Origin: Victivallales bacterium
GTDB lineage: Bacteria; Verrucomicrobiota; Lentisphaeria; Victivallales; SZUA-371
Direction: 5' to 3'
Length of the DNA: 33,209 bases
Assembly (NCBI GenBank): GCA_016936495.1
Contig: JAFGXT010000240.1
Coordinates: forward strand, 1 to 33,209
The notes below the pieces were generated by a model. The model saw nothing but the letters and a program-made list of their open reading frames with translations, was not told the DNA's origin and made no database searches. Numbering within the stretch: position 1 is the first letter of the stretch; each line of letters opens with the position of its first letter. Position numbers and translations under genes: made by a program. This document shows positions 9,590-19,048 of this stretch, piece after piece.

Positions 9590-9997
9590 ATGGCCGAAGA
9601 TAAAAAGTTTCCAGAATTTACCGGAAAAAAACAGCAGTACTATGAATTGTTAATGCAGGCAAGAGCATTAGTACTGGGGCAGTTTGAGTTTCATTCTGAT
9701 GAGGCTCTGAAAAAAAATGATTCAGACATGGAAAGCCGGGGGATGGGCACGCACATTGGCGATACTGACAACAGCATCCGGGACATGGAGTTACAGCTCA
9801 TGGCCGAGGAAGGCAATGTATTGCATCTGATCGATGAAGCTCTCGACCGGTTGGCAAATGATGAATTCGGCTCCTGCATTGATTGCGGTGCGGATATCGG
9901 CGATGGCAGACTTGAAGTCAAACCATATGCCCAGTATTGCATAAAATGCAAGAAAATCCGTGAAGAAAATGACGGAATGAATCCTTATTTTGATTAA
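9590..9997 (+). CDS. dksA: DksA/TraR-family C4 zinc-finger transcription factor
   Basis: ORF from 9545; likely start MAEDKKFPEF at 9590. C-terminal CIDCGADIGDGRLEVKPYAQYCIKCKK four-Cys zinc finger; followed by lspA as in other PVC bacteria. Confidence 0.82.
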   Translation: MAEDKKFPEFTGKKQQYYELLMQARALVLGQFEFHSDEALKKNDSDMESRGMGTHIGDTDNSIRDMELQLMAEEGNVLHLIDEALDRLANDEFGSCIDCGADIGDGRLEVKPYAQYCIKCKKIREENDGMNPYFD

Positions 9998-10550
9998 ATT
10001 TCTGCAAAAATCAGAGTTCGGCGGCAAGGAAGAAAAAAAAATCATCCTGCAAGCCGCCATAACTGCCATCATACTTGCAATGCTGGACCAGGCAAGCAAG
10101 GCGGTGGTCGTAGCTGAATTCACCCTCGGGGAAAGCATTACGATTATCCCCGGATTTTTCAATCTCACCTATATCACCAATAAAGGCGCGGCGTGGGGTA
10201 TTCTGCACGGCAAAATATGGTTGCTGATGCTTATTTCCACCGTGGTTTTCGTCCTGATAATATGGCAGATAAGAACACTGACCGAAGGGTGGAACGAGCG
10301 TTATTTCGCCATGGCTGTGATTATCAGCGGTATCATCGGCAATTCAATAGACCGCATATGGCGCAAAGAAGTGGTGGATTTTCTGGACTTTTACATAAGG
10401 GTGAATGACAAAAGCTACTCCTGGCCGGCCTTCAATATCGCCGACAGCGCGATCACAGTCGGAGTCATAATATATATTGCCTCCACGCTGTTCCGGAAAT
10501 CACCGAATAAAAACACCGTCCAGACGGAAGACTCCAGCCCGGCGGAATAA
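9990..10550 (+). CDS. lspA: Lipoprotein signal peptidase (signal peptidase II)
   Basis: LDQASKAVV, FFNLTYITNKGAAWGIL, GIIGNSIDRIWRKEVVDFLDF, FNIADSAITVGV: catalytic Asp motifs. Confidence 0.93.
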   Translation: MIKFLQKSEFGGKEEKKIILQAAITAIILAMLDQASKAVVVAEFTLGESITIIPGFFNLTYITNKGAAWGILHGKIWLLMLISTVVFVLIIWQIRTLTEGWNERYFAMAVIISGIIGNSIDRIWRKEVVDFLDFYIRVNDKSYSWPAFNIADSAITVGVIIYIASTLFRKSPNKNTVQTEDSSPAE

Positions 10551-11488
10551 TGAATACCGGCGCGAATCCTAAAATACTGGTCATCAGTGGTCCCACCGCC
10601 AGCGGCAAGACCGCCTTGGCGATAAAAGCCGCGCAAAGATTTTCAGGAGAAGTAATCTCCGCCGATTCCATGCAGGTATACCGTGGACTTGACATCGGCA
10701 CCGCCAAGCCGGACGCCGCGGAACAACAGGGTGTCGCTCATCACCTTATCGACATACTTGATATTGACGCGTCGCTGGATGTCTTCAGCTTCGTCGCCAT
10801 GGCGGAACAGGCTATTGCGCAAATACGCTCACGCGGACACCTTCCGGTGATAGCTGGAGGGACAGGTTTTTACCTAATAGCCTTACTTTATGGACTGGTT
10901 CCGTTGCCCGCCGACCCGGAAATACGCGCGGAACTCGACCACCGCTTCGACCACCCCCGGGGGCACGAAGAGCTCAAAGAGATCATGCAATCCTGCGATC
11001 CTCGGGATCTGGAACGCTGGCATATGCACCGTCGCAAACTCATTCGCGCCTACGAAGTCTTTCTGATAAGCGGCAAGTCCATCAGTGAATGGCAAACCCT
11101 GACCCATCCGGAATTACGCTTCCCGGTAGTGTCGATCAACTTATGCCGCGAGCGGGAAGAACTCAAAACGCGCATTCGTCAACGAACAGTCCTCATGCTT
11201 GAAAACGGCTGGATAAAAGAGGCGGAAAATATGATCGCGGCGGGATTACTTAACTCCCCCACCGCACATCAGGCAATGGGCTATAAACTGATCGGCATGT
11301 ACCTTGACGGCGCTATTACTTATGACGAGCTAATCGAGCGTATCGCTACCGCCACCTGGCAGCTTGCACGACGACAGATCACCTGGTTCAAGAAACAACA
11401 CCCTGAAACCAGGCACATCCTCATGCCCTGCGACGAAGAACAGCTCTTGGACGACATCAAACAACAGTTGAATGACCACTTGCAATAG
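10550..11488 (+). CDS. miaA: tRNA dimethylallyltransferase
   Basis: GPTASGKTALAIKAA, ISADSMQVYRGLDIGTAKP, HHLIDILD, GGTGFYL, ARRQITWFKK. Confidence 0.96.
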   Translation: MNTGANPKILVISGPTASGKTALAIKAAQRFSGEVISADSMQVYRGLDIGTAKPDAAEQQGVAHHLIDILDIDASLDVFSFVAMAEQAIAQIRSRGHLPVIAGGTGFYLIALLYGLVPLPADPEIRAELDHRFDHPRGHEELKEIMQSCDPRDLERWHMHRRKLIRAYEVFLISGKSISEWQTLTHPELRFPVVSINLCREREELKTRIRQRTVLMLENGWIKEAENMIAAGLLNSPTAHQAMGYKLIGMYLDGAITYDELIERIATATWQLARRQITWFKKQHPETRHILMPCDEEQLLDDIKQQLNDHLQ

Positions 11489-11529
11489 TATAGCCATTCT
11501 ATTCTCATTAGCAGTATTCAGTCCAGGAC

Positions 11530-12540
11530 TCAGGAAAGTTTTATTTCCTGCATCCAGCCGTGAACATCCTCGACCTCGCCATATTGGATTCCAGTCATAC
11601 GATCATAAAGTTGTTTTAAAACCGGCCCTATTTCATCACGGAAACGATAAATTTTTTCACCATGACAAATATTGCGTACCGGAGTTATAATCACAGCAGT
11701 GCCGCAAGCGCCCACTTCCCTGAAACTGGAAAGTTCTTCAATTTTTATCGGACGCCGCTCCACCTCTATGCCTAAATCCCGCGCGATCAGGCGCAAAGAC
11801 TTATTGGTTATACTGTCAAGAATAGAGCTTGAATCCGGAGTAACATATGCGCCGTCATGACTTATGCCGATAAAATTACTGGTGCCGAACTCCTCAATGT
11901 ATTCACGCTTGGCGGCGTCCAGAAACAACGCCACCTGACAGCCCATATCCTTGGCTTTACGAGTGGGATACAAACTCGCGGCGTAATTACCGGCGATTTT
12001 AATATGCCCGGTTCCACGCGGAGCGGCACGGTCAAATTCAGACACACAGGCGTCGACCGGCTTTATCCCGCCTTTATAATAAGGTCCTACTGGAGACACC
12101 AGAACTAAAAATATATAATCATCGCTGGCGGAAATACCTATCTGCGGAGTAACCCCGATCAGAAGCGGACGGATATAAAGCGAACCGCCGGTACCATAAG
12201 GCGGGACATACTCAATATTGTCCTGAACAACCCGCTGTACCGCCTCATTGAATATCTCCAACGGAATCTCAGGCCCCATTATATGGGCGCTGGTTCGGTT
12301 CAGGCGCAAAGCGTTCTCACCGGGTCTGAACACTCTGACTTTGCCATCCTTACAGCAGAACGCCTTAAGACCTTCAAAAGCCGCCTGACCATAATGCAGA
12401 CAGTTAGAAGCTATTGAAAGCTCTATTTTATCACTGGAACACAATATCCCGTCATCCCATTTACCACCGCTGAATTTATAGCGGATGTTAGACTTGACAG
12501 GCATGTAACTGAAGCCCAAACTTTGCCAATCGATTTCCAT
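11530..12540 (-). CDS. ilvE: Branched-chain amino acid aminotransferase
   Basis: LHYGQAAFEGLKAF, YIRPLLIG, KIAGNYAASL, EYIEEFGTSNFIGI, EVGACGTAVIITPV: class IV aminotransferase motifs. Confidence 0.93.
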   Translation of the reverse strand: MEIDWQSLGFSYMPVKSNIRYKFSGGKWDDGILCSSDKIELSIASNCLHYGQAAFEGLKAFCCKDGKVRVFRPGENALRLNRTSAHIMGPEIPLEIFNEAVQRVVQDNIEYVPPYGTGGSLYIRPLLIGVTPQIGISASDDYIFLVLVSPVGPYYKGGIKPVDACVSEFDRAAPRGTGHIKIAGNYAASLYPTRKAKDMGCQVALFLDAAKREYIEEFGTSNFIGISHDGAYVTPDSSSILDSITNKSLRLIARDLGIEVERRPIKIEELSSFREVGACGTAVIITPVRNICHGEKIYRFRDEIGPVLKQLYDRMTGIQYGEVEDVHGWMQEIKLS

Positions 12541-12600
12541 AAAACCAACAATATCCGATTTTTTTTTAATTTTTATTTTATTTAAGCTGGAAAGCCATGT

Positions 12601-12629
12601 AATATACTGTTAATTAACTTGTATGTCAA
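12601..12629 (-). promoter_or_regulatory. Predicted sigma70-type promoter for ilvE
   Basis: Reverse strand reads TTGACA - 17 nt (TACAAGTTAATTAACAG) - TATATT, about 60-90 bp upstream of the ilvE start. Confidence 0.6.
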
Positions 12630-12676
12630 TACATTAATCAATATATTATAATCAAACCAAAATAAAAGGTGCGTTC

Positions 12677-13270
12677 ATGAGATTAAGCAGAATTATTTAT
12701 GCGGGGATGCTTGCGGGGATCATTTCATTAGTTACGGGCTGTGTAGGAAACGAGGACACCCTGGGTCCATCAACTCTTGCCACAACTGATACCATACCCG
12801 GCCCGGGCGATGGCACTCTAGGGGATATCTTACCTGGAGGAACTGATATTGCCGGTCCGACCGGATTCCAGGCAGGAGGAGCAGAAAGCCTGAGCGGAGC
12901 GGACGCCTTCGGCGAGCCGATTCCAAATCTGAACTTTCCCACCATTTATTTTGCATATGACCAGGATCAAATCGGCGCCAGCGAACGCACAAAGTTGGAA
13001 AAAGTAGCTGACTACATGAACAAATACGGCAGTGTCGGAGTCATCATCGAAGGACATTGCGACGAACGTGGCAGCGCCGAATACAACCGGGCGCTGGGCG
13101 AACGCCGCGCATTATCGGTAAAACACTACCTGACCAAGCTCGGCGTACCGGAAACTAAGCTTAAGACCATCAGTTACGGCGAAGAACGTCCGGTGGTGAG
13201 CGGGGAAACGCCGGAAGTACATACCAAAAACCGACGCGCAGAACTAATACCGGTGCGGTTGAGACAATAA
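12677..13270 (+). CDS. pal: Peptidoglycan-associated lipoprotein (Pal, OmpA C-terminal domain)
   Basis: Lipobox LVTGC; IYFAYDQDQIGASERTKLEKVADYMNKY..VIIEGHCDERGSAEYNRALGERRALSVKHYLTKLGV: Pal/OmpA signature. Confidence 0.9.
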   Translation: MRLSRIIYAGMLAGIISLVTGCVGNEDTLGPSTLATTDTIPGPGDGTLGDILPGGTDIAGPTGFQAGGAESLSGADAFGEPIPNLNFPTIYFAYDQDQIGASERTKLEKVADYMNKYGSVGVIIEGHCDERGSAEYNRALGERRALSVKHYLTKLGVPETKLKTISYGEERPVVSGETPEVHTKNRRAELIPVRLRQ

Positions 13271-13297
13271 ACGGAGCATCACAGGCAGCACACTTGC

Positions 13298-13340
13298 AAG
13301 GGAAGGCTTAAGACCGCAAAACGCTTTCCCTTTTCTTTTT
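13298..13340 (+). terminator. Rho-independent terminator downstream of pal
   Basis: AAGGGAAGGC-13 nt-GCTTTCCCTT (10-bp stem with one G-U) followed by TTCTTTTT. Confidence 0.75.
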
Positions 13341-13367
13341 GTGCTTCTTTAATTCATAAGGAAGAAA

Positions 13368-14336
13368 ATGCACACAGAACATCTGATTGTCAATATTCTT
13401 ATTTTCGCTCTTGGAGTAGCCATCCTCATCAAAGGCAGTGATTGGTTTATCGACGGAGCATCATATATCGCCCGTAAATTCAATGTTCCGGAAATCGTCA
13501 TTGGTCTGACGCTGGTAAGTCTGGGCACGTCTCTGCCGGAGCTGGCGACCAACGTCTACGCGTCGCTCAATGGTGAAGGCTGCATTGCCATCGGTAACGT
13601 AGTCGGCAGTAACATAACCAATGTGTTGCTGGTGCTGGGAGCGGGAATTGTACTTACCCGAAACATCGACATACCCAAAGCATTACTGAAACGGGACGGA
13701 TTTTTCATGCTGGGCGCGTCCCTGCTCTGCGCCGGCATGTATGCTCTGGGCGGCGGACTGGGCAGAATCGACGGCGTCATACTGCTGATTATAGTGCTCT
13801 ACTACCTGTACATTCTGCTGAAGCACAAAGATTCACTGGAAGCGGAATTACCAGACAAAGACGAACCGGAGGCATTTAAAGGTATTCGCGGTGCACTGGT
13901 GTTTTCCGCACTCGGATTGATTATGATCTTTGCCGGCGCGCAGATGCTGGTAGACAACGTGGTATGGACGGCGGAAAAGCTGAATTGGAACAAAGCGGTT
14001 ATCTCCGCTACCATCGTCGCACTCGGCACATCCCTTCCGGAACTGGCGGTAACCATCGCCGGAGTAATCAAGAAAAAGCACGGGATAGCTTTAGGCAACA
14101 TCGTGGGCAGCAACATTTTCAATATCCTGCTGATACTAGGAATATCCTGCGTCATCTCTCCGATAGGATTGGAAAAAGAAATGCTCTACGTAAACCTGCC
14201 GATAATGGTAACGTCAAGCGCTCTGCTGCTGATCTTCATGCGCACAAGTTGGAAACTGGTAAGGGCGGAAGGCGTCATACTATTGTTACTGTATTGCCTG
14301 TTCATTGGCTATAATGTGATGAAACTGAAATTCTGA
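13368..14336 (+). CDS. Calcium/sodium antiporter (CaCA family, YrbG-like)
   Basis: Two inverted alpha repeats: GLTLVSLGTSLPELATNVYASLNGEGCIAIGNVVGSNITNVLLVLG and ATIVALGTSLPELAVTIAGVIKKKHGIALGNIVGSNIFNILLILG. Confidence 0.95.
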   Translation: MHTEHLIVNILIFALGVAILIKGSDWFIDGASYIARKFNVPEIVIGLTLVSLGTSLPELATNVYASLNGEGCIAIGNVVGSNITNVLLVLGAGIVLTRNIDIPKALLKRDGFFMLGASLLCAGMYALGGGLGRIDGVILLIIVLYYLYILLKHKDSLEAELPDKDEPEAFKGIRGALVFSALGLIMIFAGAQMLVDNVVWTAEKLNWNKAVISATIVALGTSLPELAVTIAGVIKKKHGIALGNIVGSNIFNILLILGISCVISPIGLEKEMLYVNLPIMVTSSALLLIFMRTSWKLVRAEGVILLLLYCLFIGYNVMKLKF

Positions 14337-14445
14337 GTTCAGTATTTTTTTTGTATTTTATCTTGCTTTTAAAAGATAACAGCCTATTGTTAATATTCTT
14401 ACGGCTGAATTAATATTTAATGAAAAGAGACGTTAAAGGTAGACC

Positions 14446-15726
14446 ATGATAAGCAACGCTTACAATGACTTGAAAGAACGAGGTTTCATCAATCAGGAAA
14501 CCGACGCCGAAGCGCTGAATAAACTGCTAAATTCGGAAAAAATAACTTTTTATATAGGTTTTGACCCCACCGGAAACAGTCTGCACATAGGGCACTTGCT
14601 CCCGATCATGGCGATGCGCCGTCTGCAACAAGCCGGACACACCCCGGTGGTACTGGTCGGCGGAGCCACCGCACTGATCGGAGACCCCTCCGGCAAATCC
14701 GAAGCCAGACCTATAATCACCAAAGAAACGGTGGCGGAGAACGTGGCGGCGATAAAGACTCAGCTGGCGCGCTATGTAGATCTCGACAAAAGCATATTCG
14801 TCAACAATGCAGACTGGCTTCAGCAGCTGTCGTATATCGACTTCCTGCGCGAAGTCGGTTATCGCTTCAGCGTTAACAAGATGCTTGCCGCGGAATCGGT
14901 AAAGATGCGCCTGGAAACAGGGCTGTCATTCCTTGAATTCAACTACTCTATTCTTCAGGCATACGATTTTTATATCCTGAATCGCGATCATAAATGCCGG
15001 GTTCAATTCGGCGGGCAGGATCAGTGGGGCAACATCGTCGCGGGCGTAGACCTTACCCGCAGGATGAGCCAGGAGGAAGTATTCGGCATGACCTTCCCGC
15101 TGCTGTTGGACAGCAACGGACAGAAATTCGGCAAAACCGCCGGTGGAGCGGTATGGCTAGACCCCGAACGCACTCCGATATTCGACTACTATCAGTTCTG
15201 GAGGAACTGTGATGACGCGGACGTGGGCAGACTGCTCGGCTTCTTCTCGTCTCTCCCTATGTCGGAGATAAAAGAACTCGCCACGCTTGAAGCTCCGGCG
15301 ATCAACCGCGCCAAAGAAATTCTGGCATACGAAGCAACCGCATTAGCACACGGCACGGCAGAAGCGGAAAAGGCTTACCTGGCAGCTTGCGGAAAGTTTG
15401 GTTTCGCCGATCCCGAAAACCGTATTTACACTTCCAGCGCGATAAAAAACATTCAGGTGCGGAACGGCGGCATGGATGACCTGCCCAGCTATCAGCTCCC
15501 GGCTGATGATCTTACCGAAGAAGGCGTATGGATAGTAAAACTGCTGGCACAATCCGGGCTTTGCGCGTCAAATGGAGAAGCCCGCAGGCTTATCGCCGGA
15601 GGCGGAGCTTATCTCAATGACGAAAGGATCAGCGACGCCGATATTTATGTTGGCAAAGATCATTTCAAAGACGGCAGCCTTATTCTCAAAGCCGGAAAGA
15701 AAAAAGTAAAAAGAATCATACTCTAA
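14446..15726 (+). CDS. tyrS: Tyrosyl-tRNA synthetase
   Basis: FYIGFDPTGNSLHIGHLLPIMAMRRLQQAGH, LIGDPSGKSE, QFGGQDQWGNIVAG, FGKTAGGAVWLD (KMSKS-equivalent), C-terminal S4 domain. Confidence 0.97.
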   Translation: MISNAYNDLKERGFINQETDAEALNKLLNSEKITFYIGFDPTGNSLHIGHLLPIMAMRRLQQAGHTPVVLVGGATALIGDPSGKSEARPIITKETVAENVAAIKTQLARYVDLDKSIFVNNADWLQQLSYIDFLREVGYRFSVNKMLAAESVKMRLETGLSFLEFNYSILQAYDFYILNRDHKCRVQFGGQDQWGNIVAGVDLTRRMSQEEVFGMTFPLLLDSNGQKFGKTAGGAVWLDPERTPIFDYYQFWRNCDDADVGRLLGFFSSLPMSEIKELATLEAPAINRAKEILAYEATALAHGTAEAEKAYLAACGKFGFADPENRIYTSSAIKNIQVRNGGMDDLPSYQLPADDLTEEGVWIVKLLAQSGLCASNGEARRLIAGGGAYLNDERISDADIYVGKDHFKDGSLILKAGKKKVKRIIL

Positions 15727-15736
15727 TAAAATCAGC

Positions 15737-15770
15737 TCAGGCGCAACTGGGATATCGCCCTTGCGCCTGA
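15737..15770. repeat. Perfect 10-bp inverted repeat between tyrS and the Ser/Thr kinase gene
   Basis: TCAGGCGCAA - 14 nt - TTGCGCCTGA; followed by ACTTTCTC, so only a weak U tract. Confidence 0.7.
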
Positions 15771-15802
15771 ACTTTCTCACTCAAATACGGGAGCACCGTA
15801 AA

Positions 15803-16663
15803 ATGCTCACACATATCAAGCAATACAAAATAATCGCGGAACTGGCAAACAACGGTCCCATGAGCGTATACCGCGCAATGGATGAAGATGTCGGTTCAGA
15901 GGTGGTTGTAAAAGTAATGCTGCCGGCGGCCAAGGTGGAGGAACACCAGAAAAATTCTTTTCTACGCGAAATCAGCATCACCGCCATGCTTAAACACCCG
16001 AATATCGTCAGATTTATTGAATCAGGTTTCGAGAAAGGTCTGCTCTTCTGCGTCATGGAATATTGTAACGGCGGGAATTTGTATGATACGATGAAACAGC
16101 CAGGGCGCCGCCTCGAACCGGAAGAAGCCATACCCATGATTCGTCAAGTGCTGTCCGGACTTGACTACGCCCACAACGCGAGTATACCCTCTAAAGTAGA
16201 AAATTCTCAAATACGCGGCATAGTGCATCGCGACATAAAACCAGAAAACATTCTGCTCTCTTATAATGAATCAGGTCAATTCAACGCAAAAATAAGTGAT
16301 TTCGGACTGTCCAAAGCCTTTCACCTTTCCAACCAATACGGCTGGACCAGAACCGGAGACATCGGCGGCTCACTGGCATATATCTCCAAGCAGCAAATCA
16401 TCAATTATAAATACGTGAAGCCGGAAGTGGACGTATGGAGCTCCGCCGCGGTACTCTTCTATATGCTTGCAGGCACACCTCCGCGTAGCGGACAAATCTC
16501 TTTCAGTGATATACTCAGCGCCCCACCGGCTTCAATAAGGACATATCGCGACGACCTGCCACAGAAACTTGCGGAACTGATTGACGCAGCTCTCGACGAC
16601 AGCGAAGCATTACGCTTCAAGACCGCGGCTGAATTTAAACAAGAACTGAAGAAATTCGTCTAA
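15803..16663 (+). CDS. Serine/threonine protein kinase (kinase domain only, no obvious TM or sensor domain)
   Basis: ORF opens at 15761, likely start MLTHIKQYK at 15803. VVVKVML, IVHRDIKPENILL, KISDFGLSKAF, SLAYISKQQ, DVWSSAAVLFYMLAGTPP. Confidence 0.88.
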   Translation: MLTHIKQYKIIAELANNGPMSVYRAMDEDVGSEVVVKVMLPAAKVEEHQKNSFLREISITAMLKHPNIVRFIESGFEKGLLFCVMEYCNGGNLYDTMKQPGRRLEPEEAIPMIRQVLSGLDYAHNASIPSKVENSQIRGIVHRDIKPENILLSYNESGQFNAKISDFGLSKAFHLSNQYGWTRTGDIGGSLAYISKQQIINYKYVKPEVDVWSSAAVLFYMLAGTPPRSGQISFSDILSAPPASIRTYRDDLPQKLAELIDAALDDSEALRFKTAAEFKQELKKFV

Positions 16664-16672
16664 ATACGCAAC

Positions 16673-17281
16673 TCAGCCAAGCTCTCTTTCCAAACGCCGA
16701 AGCTCTGGAAGCATCTTTTCCTGAATACGTTTTTTATACACATATACACTGCTGACGGCGATTCCCAGTTCAGCAGATATAATCTCAACTCCCTTACCCT
16801 GATGAAGTAATTCATAAGTTTTTCTGACATTGTCTCCAAATGAACCACAAATATTTTTCCAGGCCAGTTTGGGTAGATATTCTCGCCATTCCTCCTCGGC
16901 AAGCCGATCTATTTCCGCCTCGGTTGAAAAGAAATCCCTTTCATTGATCGCCACCCCGTTGTCATTTTCCAAAGCCACCGGACGACGTCCCTTATCACGA
17001 ACGAAATTCCGCACCGCATTGGCGGTAACCCTGCCGAGCCAGCCACGAAAACGCCCTTTTTCCGGGTCATATTTGAACTCCGGGAGCTTGTCCCAGGATT
17101 TAAGCAAAACGATCTGGACGACTTCATCGGCATCAAAATGATTCATACCCATCCGCCGTATCAACCCGTATATGAAGCCACGGTAATATGCTACAAAATC
17201 ACGCCAGGCAAAATCATCGTGTCGATCGGACAATTTTTCCAGCAGTGTTACCCTTGTAACCCAATTTTCTCTTTCAGTCAT
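16673..17281 (-). CDS. RNA polymerase sigma factor, ECF-like sigma-70 family
   Basis: 202 aa; region 2 YYRGFIYGLIRRMGMNHFDADEVVQIVLLKSWDKLPEFKYDPEKGRFRGWLGRVTANAVRNF and region 4-like EIISAELGIAVSSVYVYKKRIQEKM. Confidence 0.85.
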   Translation of the reverse strand: MTERENWVTRVTLLEKLSDRHDDFAWRDFVAYYRGFIYGLIRRMGMNHFDADEVVQIVLLKSWDKLPEFKYDPEKGRFRGWLGRVTANAVRNFVRDKGRRPVALENDNGVAINERDFFSTEAEIDRLAEEEWREYLPKLAWKNICGSFGDNVRKTYELLHQGKGVEIISAELGIAVSSVYVYKKRIQEKMLPELRRLERELG

Positions 17282-17353
17282 ACGCGCTCCGTAACATAAT
17301 TCACAAAATCATCTCTCATAGTGAATCTATCGCAATAAGAGCAAAAATAAAGC

Positions 17354-17377
17354 TTCTCCGCCGTAAAAAGCGGAGAA
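17354..17377. terminator. Possible terminator or regulatory hairpin (8-bp perfect stem)
   Basis: TTCTCCGC CGTAAAAA GCGGAGAA. Minus strand continues GCTTTATTTTTGC, plus strand TATAGCG. Lies just after the 2-hydroxyacid dehydrogenase stop on the minus strand. Confidence 0.45.
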
Positions 17378-17414
17378 TATAGCGCATAAATTTGAAGTAT
17401 CGGCGCAAACGCCG

Positions 17415-18374
17415 TCAATTAGTCATCAGCATATCTTCGGAAATCTGATAAAGCAAAGGTTCGCCTGAACGCCAACGTTCAAATTCCTCAATCGCGTAAT
17501 CCGCCATTCTGATGACTTCCTTATTCATCGACCCGGCAATATGAGCAGACAAATGAACATTCGGCAGCTTGTACAATTCAGAATCGTCCTCCGGCGGCTC
17601 AGGATGGGTAACATCCAGCAATACAGTCAGATCGGGACGCTCTTTCAACACCTCGATCATCTCTGTTTCGTTGACCTGCGCGCCTCTGCCGGTATTTACA
17701 AACGCTGCTCCACGGCGCATGGAACGGAAATGTTCCCCGTTTATCACCCCGATATTGTCATGCCGGTTAGGCAGATGATTGCTGACCACAAACGCAGTGC
17801 GGAAAGCTTCCTCCAGTGATACGGTACGCTTTTCCTTGCGCGACGGGACAATAAAGACGTCGACATTGTGATTCTTCAACAACTCTTTTGTTTTCAATGC
17901 GATAGCACCAGCACCAATCAGCGCCACACTTTCCTCAAACACGCCTGGGCCGGTATTATCACGATCCCATTTGGCTTTACACTTAAGCTCTCTTGAATTC
18001 CAGAAAAATCCTTTCAGAGCCAGTACGATCTGCGCCGCCGCGAACTCCGCCACCGGAATGGCGTTAGCCTGCCACGCACTCATCAAAGTTATGCCGCGCG
18101 CCAAAAGCGGACGGGCAAAACCATCAGTAGCGCCAGCGGCATAAAATACGGCCTTAAGCGAAGGCATACAGTCAAGCTGACGCTCCGTCAGATTCAACAT
18201 TCCCCAGGTGGAGAAAATGACTTCCACTTCTTTGAGAGCATCGAGATGCGCGTCAAAATTATCGTTGTTAATAATTTCGGGATAGAGCTTGCACGTACCG
18301 GCGACTTTTTCCCGTCTGCCATTGGCATAAACATAATCAATCTGGCTTTCACTGCCGAAAAACGCGGCTTTCAT
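17415..18374 (-). CDS. D-isomer-specific 2-hydroxyacid dehydrogenase family protein
   Basis: VALIGAGAIALKTKELL nucleotide-binding segment; NTGRGAQVNETEMIEVL, LLDVTHPEPP, HLSAHIAGS: catalytic Arg/Glu/His motifs. Confidence 0.88.
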   Translation of the reverse strand: MKAAFFGSESQIDYVYANGRREKVAGTCKLYPEIINNDNFDAHLDALKEVEVIFSTWGMLNLTERQLDCMPSLKAVFYAAGATDGFARPLLARGITLMSAWQANAIPVAEFAAAQIVLALKGFFWNSRELKCKAKWDRDNTGPGVFEESVALIGAGAIALKTKELLKNHNVDVFIVPSRKEKRTVSLEEAFRTAFVVSNHLPNRHDNIGVINGEHFRSMRRGAAFVNTGRGAQVNETEMIEVLKERPDLTVLLDVTHPEPPEDDSELYKLPNVHLSAHIAGSMNKEVIRMADYAIEEFERWRSGEPLLYQISEDMLMTN

Positions 18375-18391
18375 CTATAAGACTCCATTTT

Positions 18392-19048
18392 TTAATATTT
18401 CAAAAGATAATCTATCAACGTCCTGACATTACTTGTAAGTTCAGGAGCGGTAGTAACTACACTGTCATGCCCTGGAATAAATCCAATAATCTTCCCGCCC
18501 CAGGGAGTGGCGCACTCATAACACTGCGGAAACGTCCCCTCATCGGTAAAAGTCTCCATCAATATCGAAACCGGACAGGTCTGCTGTAAATTAATGTATA
18601 TTTCATCAGCCGGAAAATCCATATCCACCAGCCTGGCGCACAAAGGATGACTGTTTTTTGCAACCTTGACCTTATACGGGCGCTTAGGGTGAGTGGATGC
18701 CTCCACACCGTCTGGATCATTGCCTCTGACCCAACGCAGACCTACGATCTTCCGCCACCAGTCCCAATGCCAGAACGCCGCGCTCGAACCGTGCAGCAAC
18801 AGAATATTGCCGCCGTTCTCACAATACTTCTTCAACTGTTGTTCAGCCTCAGCTCCAGGCAACTCATTGCCGCAGGTATCGGCTATCATGTTCAACACCA
18901 AAAGATCACACTCAGCAGACAAATCAAAATCAGTGAATCCAGACCAGTCATTCTCATAAAATCTTATGTCATAACCATCCTTTATCTGCTCATATACCTG
19001 CTTGCCAGGGCATGAATTATAATGATCATCAGCTACAAACAATATCAT
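18392..19048 (-). CDS. ThuA-like (trehalose utilization/GATase-like) domain protein
   Basis: 218 aa; LLLHGSSAAFWHWDWWRKIVGLRWVRG, TSNVRTLIDYLLKY; ThuA-like glutamine-amidotransferase fold pattern. Confidence 0.65.
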   Translation of the reverse strand: MILFVADDHYNSCPGKQVYEQIKDGYDIRFYENDWSGFTDFDLSAECDLLVLNMIADTCGNELPGAEAEQQLKKYCENGGNILLLHGSSAAFWHWDWWRKIVGLRWVRGNDPDGVEASTHPKRPYKVKVAKNSHPLCARLVDMDFPADEIYINLQQTCPVSILMETFTDEGTFPQCYECATPWGGKIIGFIPGHDSVVTTAPELTSNVRTLIDYLLKY

